Origin: Leucobacter chromiisoli
GTDB taxonomy: Bacteria; Actinomycetota; Actinomycetes; Actinomycetales; Microbacteriaceae
Length of the DNA stretch: 64,000 bases
NCBI RefSeq assembly: GCF_016522505.1
Contig: NZ_JAEHOH010000006.1
Location: 62,001-126,000 of the forward strand
Direction of reading: 5' to 3'
The translations under genes were made by a program, and so were the position numbers. The stretch's first letter is position 1, and each line of letters begins with the position of its first letter. The notes under the pieces were generated by a model. The model did not search any database, had not been told where the DNA came from, and was given only the letters and a program-made list of their open reading frames with translations. Positions 1 through 8,312 of the stretch are shown piece after piece.

Positions 1-232
1 CGACGGGCCTCTGCCGGTGTGAGGGATTCGCGCGTGCTGGATGCCATGGACCGAGCCTATCCAGCGGCTCCGACATCGCCCCGAGACGGGCGTCCGGCGT
101 ACCTCGGAACCGGCAGCCGATCCCGCCTCGGCCCCCACCCCGGCCCACGCTCCGGTCCTGCCCCGGCCCGCGCTCCGGTCGCCCCGGCCCGCGCACAGAG
201 AGCGGGAATACGTCGATCGCTAGGATTGTCCC
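1..232. other. Leading segment without a recognisable gene
   Basis: I see no supportable gene here. A short in-frame stretch ends in TGA at 20-22 and could be the tail of a gene to the left, but it is too short to judge. Bases about 140-195 contain near-repeats of CGGCCCGCGCTCCGGTC, a local low-complexity GC stretch. The last 12 bases carry the -10 element of the next gene. Confidence 0.4.
221..226 (+). promoter_or_regulatory. -10 box of a probably leaderless promoter
   Basis: TAGGAT is followed by exactly 6 nt and then the GTG start at 233. There is no Shine-Dalgarno sequence in the gap. Transcription would start at or next to the start codon, giving a leaderless mRNA, which is common in actinomycetes. 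Confidence 0.5.
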
Positions 233-1447
233 GTGGACGAGCACACCCGGGAACCGCACGTCGGCGACCCTGAGCACGAGACCGCGGCGAACGCTGCCCA
301 GGAGCTGCCGCTCGGCGTGCGCGTGGCCGCCGCGTGGTCGTGGCGACTCATCCTGATCGGGCTCGCCCTCGCCGGCTTCCTGTGGCTCGTCGTCCAGGTC
401 CGCATCATCGTGATCCCGCTACTCGTGGCGATCCTGCTCACGGCGCTGCTCGCGCCCGTCGTGCAGCTGTTCGAGCGGAACGGCGCGCCGCGCTGGCTGG
501 GGGTCATCACCGCGCTGCTGCTGTTCGTCTCCTCGGTGACGTTCCTCATCATGCTGATCGTGACCCAGCTGCGCAACGGCTTCGGCGGTCTCGCCCGGAA
601 GTCGGAGGTGGTCTGGCAGCAGTTCGTGGACTGGATCGAGGGCAGCGCCTTCGGGCTCTCCGCGGATCAGCTCGACGGGTTCCTCGATCAGATCACGGAG
701 ACCATCAACGATCACCAGTCGGAGATCTGGAGCGGCGCCCTCGGCGTGGCGACGACCGCCGGGCAGTTCGTCACCGGCCTGCTGCTCACCCTCTTCTCGC
801 TCATCTTCCTGCTCATCGACGGCAAGCGCATCTGGTACTGGGTGCTCGGCTTCCTCCCCGCGAGGACGCACGCCGCCGTCGACACGGCGGGGCGGGCCGG
901 CTGGGTGTCGGTCGGGCAGTACGTGCGCGTGCAGATCTTCGTCGCGTTCGTCGACGCGGTGGGCATCGGGCTCGGTGCGGCCATCCTCGGGGTGCCGCTG
1001 CCGATCCCGATCGCGATCCTCGTCTTCCTCGGCTCGTTCATCCCGTTCCTCGGCGCCATCACCACCGGGGCGCTCGCGGTGTTCATCGCGCTCGTCTACA
1101 ACGGCCCCGTCAACGCGGCGATGATGCTGGGCGTCGTGATCCTCGTGAACCAGATCGAGGGCCACGTGCTGCAGCCGCTCGTGATGGGCAACGCGGTGCG
1201 CGTGCATCCGCTCGGCGTCGTGCTCGCCGTCTCGACCGGGGCGCTGCTGGCGGGGATCCCGGGGGCGCTCTTCGCGGTGCCGTTCGCGGCGGCCGCCAAC
1301 TCCATCGTGAACACGCTCGTCGAACGGCGCTGGCACGGGGGCTCCGACCCCGTCGCCGACTTCCACCGCACCGACAAGCATCAGCAGAAGGTGCGGTATC
1401 GCGCCAGGAACGTCGCGCGCCTGCGACGGAAGAAAGGAACCCCATGA
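233..1447 (+). CDS. AI-2E family transporter (membrane permease)
   Basis: This 404-residue integral membrane protein fits the AI-2E/PerM family (PF01594), which includes exporters of autoinducer-2 and Na+/H+ antiporters. About 35 soluble N-terminal residues are followed by paired hydrophobic segments near residues 38-80 and 88-112, a soluble middle region, and a C-terminal block of helices typical of the family (around residues 235-350). A basic tail of about 45 residues ends the protein. The GTG start is chosen because it sits 6 nt after TAGGAT. The stop overlaps the start of the threonine deaminase gene by 4 bp. AI-2 export is possible because luxS lies 15 kb away, but most family members have no proven substrate. 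Confidence 0.85.
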   Translation: MDEHTREPHVGDPEHETAANAAQELPLGVRVAAAWSWRLILIGLALAGFLWLVVQVRIIVIPLLVAILLTALLAPVVQLFERNGAPRWLGVITALLLFVSSVTFLIMLIVTQLRNGFGGLARKSEVVWQQFVDWIEGSAFGLSADQLDGFLDQITETINDHQSEIWSGALGVATTAGQFVTGLLLTLFSLIFLLIDGKRIWYWVLGFLPARTHAAVDTAGRAGWVSVGQYVRVQIFVAFVDAVGIGLGAAILGVPLPIPIAILVFLGSFIPFLGAITTGALAVFIALVYNGPVNAAMMLGVVILVNQIEGHVLQPLVMGNAVRVHPLGVVLAVSTGALLAGIPGALFAVPFAAAANSIVNTLVERRWHGGSDPVADFHRTDKHQQKVRYRARNVARLRRKKGTP

Positions 1448-2688
1448 CCGAAACCTTCGCCGCTCCCGAGCTCGCCGACTTCGAGCGCGCCCTCGGCGTG
1501 GTGCACCGGGTGACCCAGCAGACCCCGCTCGAGTCCTCGCGGTTCCTCGCCGACATCCTGGGCGTGCCGCGCGTGTTCCTGAAGTGCGAGAACCTGCAGC
1601 GCACGGGGGCCTACAAGCTCCGCGGCGCGTACAACCGCCTCTCGCAGCTCAGCGAGGAGGAGCGGGCCCGCGGCGTCGTCGCGGCGTCCGCTGGCAACCA
1701 CGCGCAGGGCGTGGCCTTCGCGGCCCGCGAGCTGGGAATCAAGGCGACCATCTTCATGCCGCTCGGGGTCGCGCTGCCGAAGCTGCAGGCGACCCGCAAC
1801 TACGGCGCCGAGGTCGTGCTCGCCGGCGACGACTTCGCCGGCACGAACGCGGCGGCGCAGAGCTTCGTCGAGGAGACGGGGGCACTCTTCGTCCCGCCGT
1901 TCGACGACCCCGCGGTCATCGAGGGGCAGGGCACCATCGCGCTCGAGATGCTCGACGTCGAGCCGGAGATCGAGACGATCGTCGTGCCGATCGGCGGCGG
2001 CGGCCTGATCGCGGGCGTCGCCGTCGCCGCGAAGCAGCGCGCCGCGCGGGACGGGCGGCCCATGCGGATCATCGGAGTGCAGGCCGAGAACGCGGCGCCC
2101 TACCCCGCGTCGCTCGACGCGGGGGAGCCGGTCACCATCCGCACGAGGCCGACGATCGCCGACGGGATCGCGGTGTCGCGCCCGGGCAGCCGCAACTTCG
2201 CGCTCATCCGCGACTACGTCGACGAGATCGTGACGGTGAGCGACGACGACATCGCGCGCGCCATCGTCCTGCTGCTCGAGCGCACCAAGCTCGTCGTCGA
2301 GCCCGCGGGCGCCGCGGGGGTCGCGGCGATGCTCGCCGGGAAGATCCGGGCGAGCGGCGTCACCGCGACGATCCTCTCGGGGGGCAACATCGATCCGCTG
2401 CTGCTGCAGCGCGTGATCGGCCACGGTCTCGCGGCGGCGGCGCGCTACCTCAAGCTCCGGATCCTGCTGCCCGACGTGCCCGGCCAGCTGGTGCGCACCG
2501 CCACGATCGTGGCCGAGCACAACGCCAACGTGGTCGAGGTGATCCACACCCGCCACGCGACGGAGCTGCCGATCAGCGAGGTGGAGCTCGAGCTGCACGT
2601 CGAGACGCGGGGGCACGATCACGGCGAGGAAGTCGCGCAGGCGCTGCGCGACGCCGGCTACACCGTGCGGGTCGGCGAGCGGTACTAG
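1444..2688 (+). CDS. ilvA: Threonine ammonia-lyase with C-terminal ACT domain
   Basis: A PLP enzyme of 414 residues that converts L-threonine to 2-oxobutanoate and ammonia, the first step toward isoleucine. The PLP lysine is K58 in the motif TGAYKLRGA, and the phosphate-binding glycine loop GGGGL is near residue 185. From about residue 338 an ACT-like domain begins (ILLPDVPGQL), so the enzyme is probably allosterically controlled. It is the shorter single-ACT form rather than the classical IlvA with two ACT-like units. Its ATG overlaps the previous stop (ATGA), which suggests translational coupling to the membrane protein upstream. A catabolic rather than biosynthetic role remains possible. 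Confidence 0.9.
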   Translation: MTETFAAPELADFERALGVVHRVTQQTPLESSRFLADILGVPRVFLKCENLQRTGAYKLRGAYNRLSQLSEEERARGVVAASAGNHAQGVAFAARELGIKATIFMPLGVALPKLQATRNYGAEVVLAGDDFAGTNAAAQSFVEETGALFVPPFDDPAVIEGQGTIALEMLDVEPEIETIVVPIGGGGLIAGVAVAAKQRAARDGRPMRIIGVQAENAAPYPASLDAGEPVTIRTRPTIADGIAVSRPGSRNFALIRDYVDEIVTVSDDDIARAIVLLLERTKLVVEPAGAAGVAAMLAGKIRASGVTATILSGGNIDPLLLQRVIGHGLAAAARYLKLRILLPDVPGQLVRTATIVAEHNANVVEVIHTRHATELPISEVELELHVETRGHDHGEEVAQALRDAGYTVRVGERY

Positions 2689-2820
2689 GGAAGCACGCGC
2701 CCGCGTTCTTCGGTATCGCTCGCGGTCGCTCCTGCGGCCGGCCCACGGAGCGCAGCGAGGGGTGGAGCGCTACTCGTCGCGCGGGCGCCCGCATGCGGAG
2801 GATGGGACACGGCGGCGGTC

Positions 2821-3885
2821 TCATCGGGGAAGCCGGTCGAGGAAGGCCGCGATCTCCGGCCCGTAGCTCCGTGTCGGGTATCCCGGCACGGGAACGTCGA
2901 AGCTCCTGAGCCGACCGGCGAGACGGTCGGCCCTCGCGGCATGGCTCGCGCCCCACCGGACGCCGCGCATGCCGGTGACGCCGCAGATCCAGTCGTATCG
3001 GAGCTTCTCGTCGTACACCACGTCCTCTGCGGTGCGCCCTCCGAGGAGCCCGGGATCGAAGTACTTCGCCTTCCCGTCGCACTCGCCGAATATCCCGAGG
3101 CCCGTGAAGAGGAAGTCGAGGCGGAGTGTGCCGCCTGACTCGGCAGGCACCGGGTGCTGCGGTTCCACGTCGATGCCGAGCTGCAGCAGTCGCAGGCGGC
3201 TCATGCTCTCGAGCGGCGAGTCCGAGAGCGGGTGTGCCAGGTGCGCGAGAGCGCGGACCGCGCGAACGCCCCGCCCGTGCGGGAGCGCGGCCGCCCGCCC
3301 GAGGAGCCCTTCCCTCCAGCGCCGCCAGGCGTCGACGTCGACTTCCGCGCCGAATCGTACGGACCGCCGGAGGACGGCATCCGCGCAGGCGAGTGCCGCC
3401 GGGAACGGCTCCGATCGCGCGAGGTCGAAGAGCGTGCGGTCGGGCGTGGTGCAGAGGATCCCCGCCGACCGCATGGTGTCGACCGCGTCGAGAGCGCACC
3501 GGTGACGCCTGACCGACGGCGGTGAGTTGCCCCGAGACGATGGCGGCACTGTGGCGTGCACCACTCTCGGGTCGAGGGGACCGTGACCGTCGCGGAGCCA
3601 GGCCGACCAGACGGGAAAGCGCAGGAGGGTGGCCGCCGACACGTGCGACAGGACCGCGGGCGCCCTGCGTGATCGGTCGAACGCGCTCAGGGCCGCGAGC
3701 TGGAGCTCCTCGTCCTTCGCCCCGGCCCAGAACGAAGCGGGCGCGTACCAGCCGGGACGGAGCCGGTGCAGGCGTTCCGCCCGCACCGCCGCGGTCACCG
3801 AGCGCTGACTCATGCCGGAGCGCAGCAGCTGGCGGGTGGTGAGCAGGTGGGGCTCGATGTCGACGCGCGTTCTCCCGGGATCCAT
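2821..3885 (-). CDS. AbiEi-like N-terminal domain protein with PD-(D/E)XK-like C-terminus
   Basis: A 354-residue protein. Residues about 10-80 resemble the winged-helix N-terminus of type IV AbiEi antitoxins (TTRQLLRSGMSQRSV, then RPGWYAP). The C-terminal third (from ESMSRLRLLQLG through RLDFLF and FGECDGKAKY) resembles DUF559/very-short-patch-repair-like nuclease folds, with a plausible D...ExxGK catalytic set. Such proteins are frequent, often solitary, in Microbacteriaceae. No AbiEii-like nucleotidyltransferase toxin gene is next to it. The ATG at 3885 is chosen because upstream sequence becomes GC repeats. The function is not established; it could be an antitoxin-like regulator or a defence-related nuclease. 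Confidence 0.65.
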   Translation of the reverse strand: MDPGRTRVDIEPHLLTTRQLLRSGMSQRSVTAAVRAERLHRLRPGWYAPASFWAGAKDEELQLAALSAFDRSRRAPAVLSHVSAATLLRFPVWSAWLRDGHGPLDPRVVHATVPPSSRGNSPPSVRRHRCALDAVDTMRSAGILCTTPDRTLFDLARSEPFPAALACADAVLRRSVRFGAEVDVDAWRRWREGLLGRAAALPHGRGVRAVRALAHLAHPLSDSPLESMSRLRLLQLGIDVEPQHPVPAESGGTLRLDFLFTGLGIFGECDGKAKYFDPGLLGGRTAEDVVYDEKLRYDWICGVTGMRGVRWGASHAARADRLAGRLRSFDVPVPGYPTRSYGPEIAAFLDRLPR

Positions 3886-3999
3886 GACACGAGCATGGCT
3901 GTTCCAGCCGCTCGAAAGGGGGCCGAAGCCGAATCTGTGGATGGATTCGCGGGAACAACGTCTGTGAGCGGATCCCCCGCCCGCTGGGCCCGATGCCAC

Positions 4000-4110
4000 C
4001 CCCGCGCCCCTCCCGCCATCGCGCCTCCGCCCCGCGCCCCCGCCCCGCGCCCGCGCCCCCACCCCGCCCCGCGCCCCCGCCCCGCGCCCCCGCCCCGCGC
4101 CCCCACCCCG
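4000..4110. repeat. C-rich low-complexity tract
   Basis: The tract is built from repeated CGCCCC/CGCGCCCC units and is almost free of A and T. Its minus strand is a run of G-tracts that could form G-quadruplexes. It lies in a gene-free interval between the AbiEi-like gene and the TetR gene, and is mirrored by a G-rich stretch at about 4190-4280. Both arms flank the CGAGTGGATG repeats. Confidence 0.7.
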
Positions 4111-4189
4111 CGAGTGGATGGGTGTTTCGCGAGCGGATGGGAGTTTCACGGTACGTTGCGCATCCACTCGCAGCAGAAGCGTCCACTCG
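4111..4189. repeat. Cluster of direct and inverted CGAGTGGATG repeats
   Basis: Two tandem 19-bp units at 4111-4129 and 4130-4148 share 16 of 19 bases (CGAGTGGATGGGTGTTTCG and a variant). Inverted copies follow as CATCCACTCG at 4161-4170 and GTCCACTCG at 4181-4189. This gives four copies in a 79-bp, comparatively A/T-containing island. The whole interval 3886-4293 otherwise holds no gene that I can support. It may be an intergenic repeat family or a protein-binding array. Confidence 0.6.
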
Positions 4190-4293
4190 GGGAAGGGGAA
4201 CGGGAACGGGCGGCGGGAGGGGAACGGAGGGGGCGGCGGAAGGGACCCTCGGCGCGGGAGGGGCGGCGGGAGGGGCGCTCGGCGCGGCGCGGC

Positions 4294-4899
4294 TCAGGGC
4301 GCGTCGGGCAGCGGCGCTCCGGCCTGGGCGGCGTAGAGCCGGATCGCGCGTCCGGCGTCCGCGACCGTGATGCTGCCGCCCGCCACGATGTGGAGGCCGT
4401 AGGCGTCCTCGAGGGCGACGAGGTTCATGGCGATGTCCTCGAGCGGGCCGGTGAGTGAGAAGTCGCCCGCCTCGACGCCCTCCCGGAGGATGCCCCGGTA
4501 GAGGTCGAGCTGCTCCCGGTAGAGCCGCTGCACGAGCTCGTCGTGCAGCGGCGACTTGCCGGCGAGCACGTCGAATTCGTAGAGGAGGCGCATGAGCGCG
4601 TCATCGGGCCCCTCGGGCAGGCCCGCGTCGATGGCGGCAGCGAGCTTCTCGGCAGCGCCGCTCCGCTGCGCGACGAGCGCCGCGCGATCCTCGCCGACGC
4701 GCCGCATGCCCGCCGCGTGGGCCTCGACGAGGATGGCGTCGAGATCCTCGTAGTAGTAGAGCAGCGCCCCGCGGGTGACCCCGGCCTGATTGGCGACGTC
4801 GGTGAGCGAGAGGTTGCGCAGCCCGTGCTCGGCCGCCGCCTCGAGGGCGGCGTCGATCACCTCGATGCGACGCTGCTGCTGCCTGCTCGGTCGGGCCAT
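4294..4899 (-). CDS. TetR family transcriptional regulator
   Basis: A 201-residue one-component regulator. The N-terminal TetR helix-turn-helix spans about residues 12-55 (VIDAALEAAAEHGLRNLSL, VANQAGVTRGALLYYY). The remaining 145 residues form a helical ligand domain without a recognisable specificity motif. It is transcribed divergently from the amidohydrolase-permease pair, and a perfect 18-bp palindrome sits in the shared intergenic region, so it probably represses them and perhaps itself. A possible -10 (CATACT, 4912-4907) lies 7 nt before its ATG, which suggests a leaderless message. Confidence 0.85.
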   Translation of the reverse strand: MARPSRQQQRRIEVIDAALEAAAEHGLRNLSLTDVANQAGVTRGALLYYYEDLDAILVEAHAAGMRRVGEDRAALVAQRSGAAEKLAAAIDAGLPEGPDDALMRLLYEFDVLAGKSPLHDELVQRLYREQLDLYRGILREGVEAGDFSLTGPLEDIAMNLVALEDAYGLHIVAGGSITVADAGRAIRLYAAQAGAPLPDAP

Positions 4900-4944
4900 G
4901 ACTGCCAGTATGCCAGGTCGCCGAGCGCGGCCCGATCGAGTTTC

Positions 4945-4972
4945 TTGACATTTGAGTAAATTAATTTACTCT
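4945..4972 (+). promoter_or_regulatory. Core promoter of the amidohydrolase-permease operon
   Basis: A consensus -35 TTGACA (4945-4950) is followed by a 16-bp spacer and TACTCT (4967-4972) as -10. The TetR-type palindrome lies within the spacer and -10, so operator occupancy would block RNA polymerase. Confidence 0.6.
4954..4971. promoter_or_regulatory. TetR-type operator, perfect 18-bp palindrome
   Basis: GAGTAAATTAATTTACTC reads the same on both strands. It is an AT-rich island in a GC-rich genome, lies between the divergent TetR and amidohydrolase genes, and overlaps the promoter. Its size and symmetry fit a TetR dimer or pair-of-dimers site. Confidence 0.75.
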
Positions 4973-5022
4973 TAAGTGAAATAACTCCCCGGGCGACCGG
5001 GATCGAGCGCGTAGGAGATGAC

Positions 5023-6738
5023 ATGGCCGTCGACACCCTCTTCACCGGTGGAAGGATCCGCACCTTCGACCCCGAGCAGCCGTGGGCGGAGGCGCTCGGG
5101 GTCACCGACGGCAGGGTCAGCTACGTGGGCCCCGCGGAGGACGCGCCGGCCGCCCGCCGCACCGTGCAGCTCGAGGGCCGTCTGCTGACGCCCGGCGTGG
5201 CCGACACGCACAACCACCTGCTGCTCGGCTTCGACGACCTGGCGGTCAGCCTCGACCAGGTCACGAGCCTCGACACGGTGCGCTCCCGCATCGCGGAGTT
5301 CGCCGAGGCCCACCCCGAGCTCGACTGGATCTGCGCCGAGAACGCGCTCTACTCCGTGGTCGAGGGCCGCCGCCCGGCAGCCTCCGACCTCGTCGGCGTC
5401 ACCGACAAGCCCGTCTTCATCACCACCTACGACCAGCACTCGGTGTGGCTCAACCGGCCCGCACTCGCGAAGCTCGGGATCCTGAACGGCGGCGACATCG
5501 CCTGGGGCAACCCCGAGATCGACGCCGCCACGGGCGAGCCGACGGGCTGGGTCACCGACTTCTACACGAGCGCCATGACGATCGACGGCCTCGCCGAGCT
5601 GCAGCGCGACATCCCGATGTACTCGCCGGATCGCCGCTACGCGAAGATCGCGAACAGCCTCGACATGGCCGCGCGATTCGGGATCACGACCGTGGTCGAG
5701 CCCCAGGTGCCGCTCGCGGAGCTCGACCTCTTCGCCCGAGCCGAGCGCGAGGGCCGGCTGACGAGTCGCACGATCGCGGCGATCTACCACCCCGTGGGCG
5801 CCGACGGCGACTTCCGCAAGCACATCACGGAGGCGATCCGCGAGACCCCGCAGCACGAGCGCTTCAAGCTCGGACCCGTGAAGCTCTACGCCGACGACGT
5901 GATCGAGCCGCACACGGCGGCCATGCTCGAGGACTACGCCAACCGCCCCGGGCACCGCGGCCACCCGAGCCTCGAGCCCACCGAGTTCACGAGGCTGTTC
6001 GTCGAGCTCGACCGCCTGGGCTACCAGGTGCACACCCACGCGACCGGCGACTGGGGCAATCGCCTCACCCTCGACTCGATCGAGGCCGCGCAGCGGGCGA
6101 ACGGCCGCACCGACACCCGCCACGGCATCGTGCACGTCGAGTGCCTCTCGCCCGAGGATCTGCCGCGCTTCCGCGAGCTCGGCGTCGTCGCCGCGATGCA
6201 GCCCCGCCACGCCTCGCCCGACCTCGTGGCCGGCACCTGGATGGAGAACGTCGGCGAGGCCCGGTGGGATCGCGCCTGGCGCTTCCGCTCGATGGTCGAG
6301 TCGGGCGCCCGGGTCACGTTCTCGAGCGACTGGCAGGTGGGCGAGATGGACCCGCTCGTCGGGTTCTACAGCGCCATGACCCGCGCCGGCCTCGACGGTT
6401 CGCAGACCTGGACCCCCGACGAACGCCTGGGCCTCGACGCCACCATCCGGGCGTACACCCGCGGCGGCGCGGAGGCGTTCCACCACGAGGACGCGCTCGG
6501 CATGCTCCGCGAGGGCTACCTCGCCGACCTCGTCGTGTGGTCGGGCGATCTCTACGGCATGGAGCCCGCCGAGATCCTCGAGCAGCGCGCCGACCTGACG
6601 ATCGTCGGCGGCGAGGCGATCCACGACGCCCGGGGCGAGCTCGGCGGCGCGCCCGCCGCCGCCCGGGTGCAGGATCCGGCCGGCGACGGCCAGACCTGCA
6701 GCGAGCCCTCCGCCGACCACCACTGCCACACCCACTGA
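5023..6738 (+). CDS. Amidohydrolase family 3 protein (YtcJ-like)
   Basis: A 571-residue metal-dependent hydrolase of the amidohydrolase_3 type. The N-terminal β-sandwich motif FTGGRIRTFDP is followed by a DTHNHL metal motif near residue 60. Later come HTHATGDWGN, HGIVHVECL and the FSSDWQVGEMDP segment carrying the metal aspartate. The C-terminus contains a histidine-rich tail. Family members act on N-acyl amino acids, amides, imides or related exoenzyme substrates; the specificity cannot be read here. The following APC permease starts 14 bp after the stop, so uptake of an amino-acid-like amide and its hydrolysis is a reasonable inference. Regulation is probably by the divergent TetR protein. 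Confidence 0.8.
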   Translation: MAVDTLFTGGRIRTFDPEQPWAEALGVTDGRVSYVGPAEDAPAARRTVQLEGRLLTPGVADTHNHLLLGFDDLAVSLDQVTSLDTVRSRIAEFAEAHPELDWICAENALYSVVEGRRPAASDLVGVTDKPVFITTYDQHSVWLNRPALAKLGILNGGDIAWGNPEIDAATGEPTGWVTDFYTSAMTIDGLAELQRDIPMYSPDRRYAKIANSLDMAARFGITTVVEPQVPLAELDLFARAEREGRLTSRTIAAIYHPVGADGDFRKHITEAIRETPQHERFKLGPVKLYADDVIEPHTAAMLEDYANRPGHRGHPSLEPTEFTRLFVELDRLGYQVHTHATGDWGNRLTLDSIEAAQRANGRTDTRHGIVHVECLSPEDLPRFRELGVVAAMQPRHASPDLVAGTWMENVGEARWDRAWRFRSMVESGARVTFSSDWQVGEMDPLVGFYSAMTRAGLDGSQTWTPDERLGLDATIRAYTRGGAEAFHHEDALGMLREGYLADLVVWSGDLYGMEPAEILEQRADLTIVGGEAIHDARGELGGAPAAARVQDPAGDGQTCSEPSADHHCHTH

Positions 6739-6752
6739 GAGAGGCCCCCTCG

Positions 6753-8165
6753 ATGTCAACGCTGCCATCCCGTTCCTCCGTCGCCGTCGGCGACGACCAG
6801 ATCGCCCACGCGGTCGCGCACGACGAGGGCCGGCTCAAGCGCACACTGAAGCTGCGCCACCTCGTCTTCATCGGTCTCGCCTACATGGCGCCGCTCGCGG
6901 TCTTCGACATGTTCGGGATCGTCGCGGCCGAGACCGACGGTCACGTGCCGCTGGCGTACCTCGTGGTGATGGTCGCCGTGCTGTTCACGGCGTTCAGCTA
7001 CTCGCGGATGGTCCGATTCTTCCCGATCGCGGGATCCGCCTACACCTACGCCAAGGAGGCGATCAACGCGCACCTCGGCTTCCTCGTGGGCTGGGCGGCG
7101 ACGCTCGACTACTTGCTGCTGCCGATGATCAACGCGATCCTCTCGGGGATCTACATGGGGGCCGTCTTCCCCGACGTGCCGTTCTGGGTCTGGGTCGCCC
7201 TCACGATCGCGATCTGCACCGGCCTGAACCTCGTGGGCGTAAAGCTGGCGGCGAGCATGAACGTGCTGCTCGTCTCGATCCAGCTGGTCGTCGCGGTCGT
7301 CTTCGTGGTGCTGACGGTCGTCAACATCGTGAACGGGGCGAACGGGGCCGAGTTCACCATCCGACCGTTCTTCTCGAACGACATCCAGGTGACCGCGATC
7401 GCCGCGGGCGCGGCGATCCTCGCGCTCTCCTTCCTCGGATTCGACGCGGTGTCGACGCTCGCCGAGGAGGCCGAGAAGCCCGAGCGGGACATCCCGCGTG
7501 CGATCTTCATCATCATCGGCGTCGCCGGCCTGTTCTTCGTGACGGTCACGTACGTCATGCAGGTGCTGTTCCCCGACGTGACCCAGCTCGAGGACATCGT
7601 GGGGGCCTCGCCCGAGATCGCGAAGTACATCGGCGGGGCCGCGTTCCAGGCGATCTTCGTCGGCGGCTACATGATGGCGGTGCTCGGATGCGGCATCACC
7701 CAGCAGATGAGCGCGGCGCGACTGCTCTACGCGATGGGCCGGGACGGCGCACTGCCGCGGCGGCTCTTCGGCCGGGTGGACTCCCGCAGCGGCGTGCCCG
7801 TCGTGAACGTGCTGATCGTCGCAGCGATCGCGCTGACCGCGCTCTTCGTCGACCTCGACCAGGCGGCCTCGATGATCAACTTCGGGGCCTTCATCGCGTT
7901 CACCTTCGTCAACCTCTCGGTGATCTTCGTGTTCTTCCGCTTCCTCAGGCGCCGCAGCGCGGGCGCGTGGATCGGCTTCGTGCTCGTGCCGGGGGTCGGC
8001 GTCGCGATCAACGTGTGGCTCTGGTTCAGCCTCGACGGCGTCTCGATGCTGATCGGCGGCATCTGGCTGGTGCTCGGGTTCGTGTATCTGCTCGCGAAGA
8101 CGCGGGGGTTCCGGTCGGCCGCGCCCGACCTCACGGGGCCGATCAACATCGGCATGTACGAGTAG
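6753..8165 (+). CDS. APC family amino acid permease
   Basis: A 470-residue, 12-helix secondary transporter of the amino acid/polyamine/organocation superfamily. Visible family features are GLAYMAPLAVFDMFG near residue 38, the SYSRMVRFFPIAGSAYTYA segment of TM2-3, and SFLGFDAVSTLAEEAEKPERDIPRA near residue 230. It lies 14 bp behind the amidohydrolase in what looks like a two-gene operon ending at a strong hairpin. It probably imports the substrate or exchanges the product of that hydrolase. The exact amino acid or amine is unknown. Confidence 0.85.
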   Translation: MSTLPSRSSVAVGDDQIAHAVAHDEGRLKRTLKLRHLVFIGLAYMAPLAVFDMFGIVAAETDGHVPLAYLVVMVAVLFTAFSYSRMVRFFPIAGSAYTYAKEAINAHLGFLVGWAATLDYLLLPMINAILSGIYMGAVFPDVPFWVWVALTIAICTGLNLVGVKLAASMNVLLVSIQLVVAVVFVVLTVVNIVNGANGAEFTIRPFFSNDIQVTAIAAGAAILALSFLGFDAVSTLAEEAEKPERDIPRAIFIIIGVAGLFFVTVTYVMQVLFPDVTQLEDIVGASPEIAKYIGGAAFQAIFVGGYMMAVLGCGITQQMSAARLLYAMGRDGALPRRLFGRVDSRSGVPVVNVLIVAAIALTALFVDLDQAASMINFGAFIAFTFVNLSVIFVFFRFLRRRSAGAWIGFVLVPGVGVAINVWLWFSLDGVSMLIGGIWLVLGFVYLLAKTRGFRSAAPDLTGPINIGMYE

Positions 8166-8240
8166 TCGTCGCGCGCGCGGCGGGAGACGCGAGCCTGCCG
8201 GGACTCGAGGAGGCCTCTCCGGAGGGTGCCCCGGAGATCA

Positions 8241-8279
8241 CGAAGGGCCGGGATCGAGCGAGTCGATCCCGGCCCTTCG
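8241..8279. terminator. Bidirectional intrinsic terminator
   Basis: A perfect 17-bp stem (8241-8257 with 8263-8279) closes a 5-nt loop between the convergent permease and greA genes. The right arm ends in CCCTTCG. It can serve both strands. Confidence 0.75.
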
Positions 8280-8312
8280 CCGGCCGCCGGCGGTCTGCTG
8301 CCGCGGCGCGAT

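Noticed and set aside
2573..4186. Long minus-strand frame across the AbiEi-like gene and the GC repeats
   Set aside because: The translation is Arg/Gly/Ala repeats; the true gene is in another frame and starts at 3885.
4972..6768. Long open frame antisense to the amidohydrolase (598 codons)
   Set aside because: It is a high-GC antisense shadow: the plus strand encodes a clear amidohydrolase with motifs, while this translation is Arg/Val/Glu-rich without any family signature.
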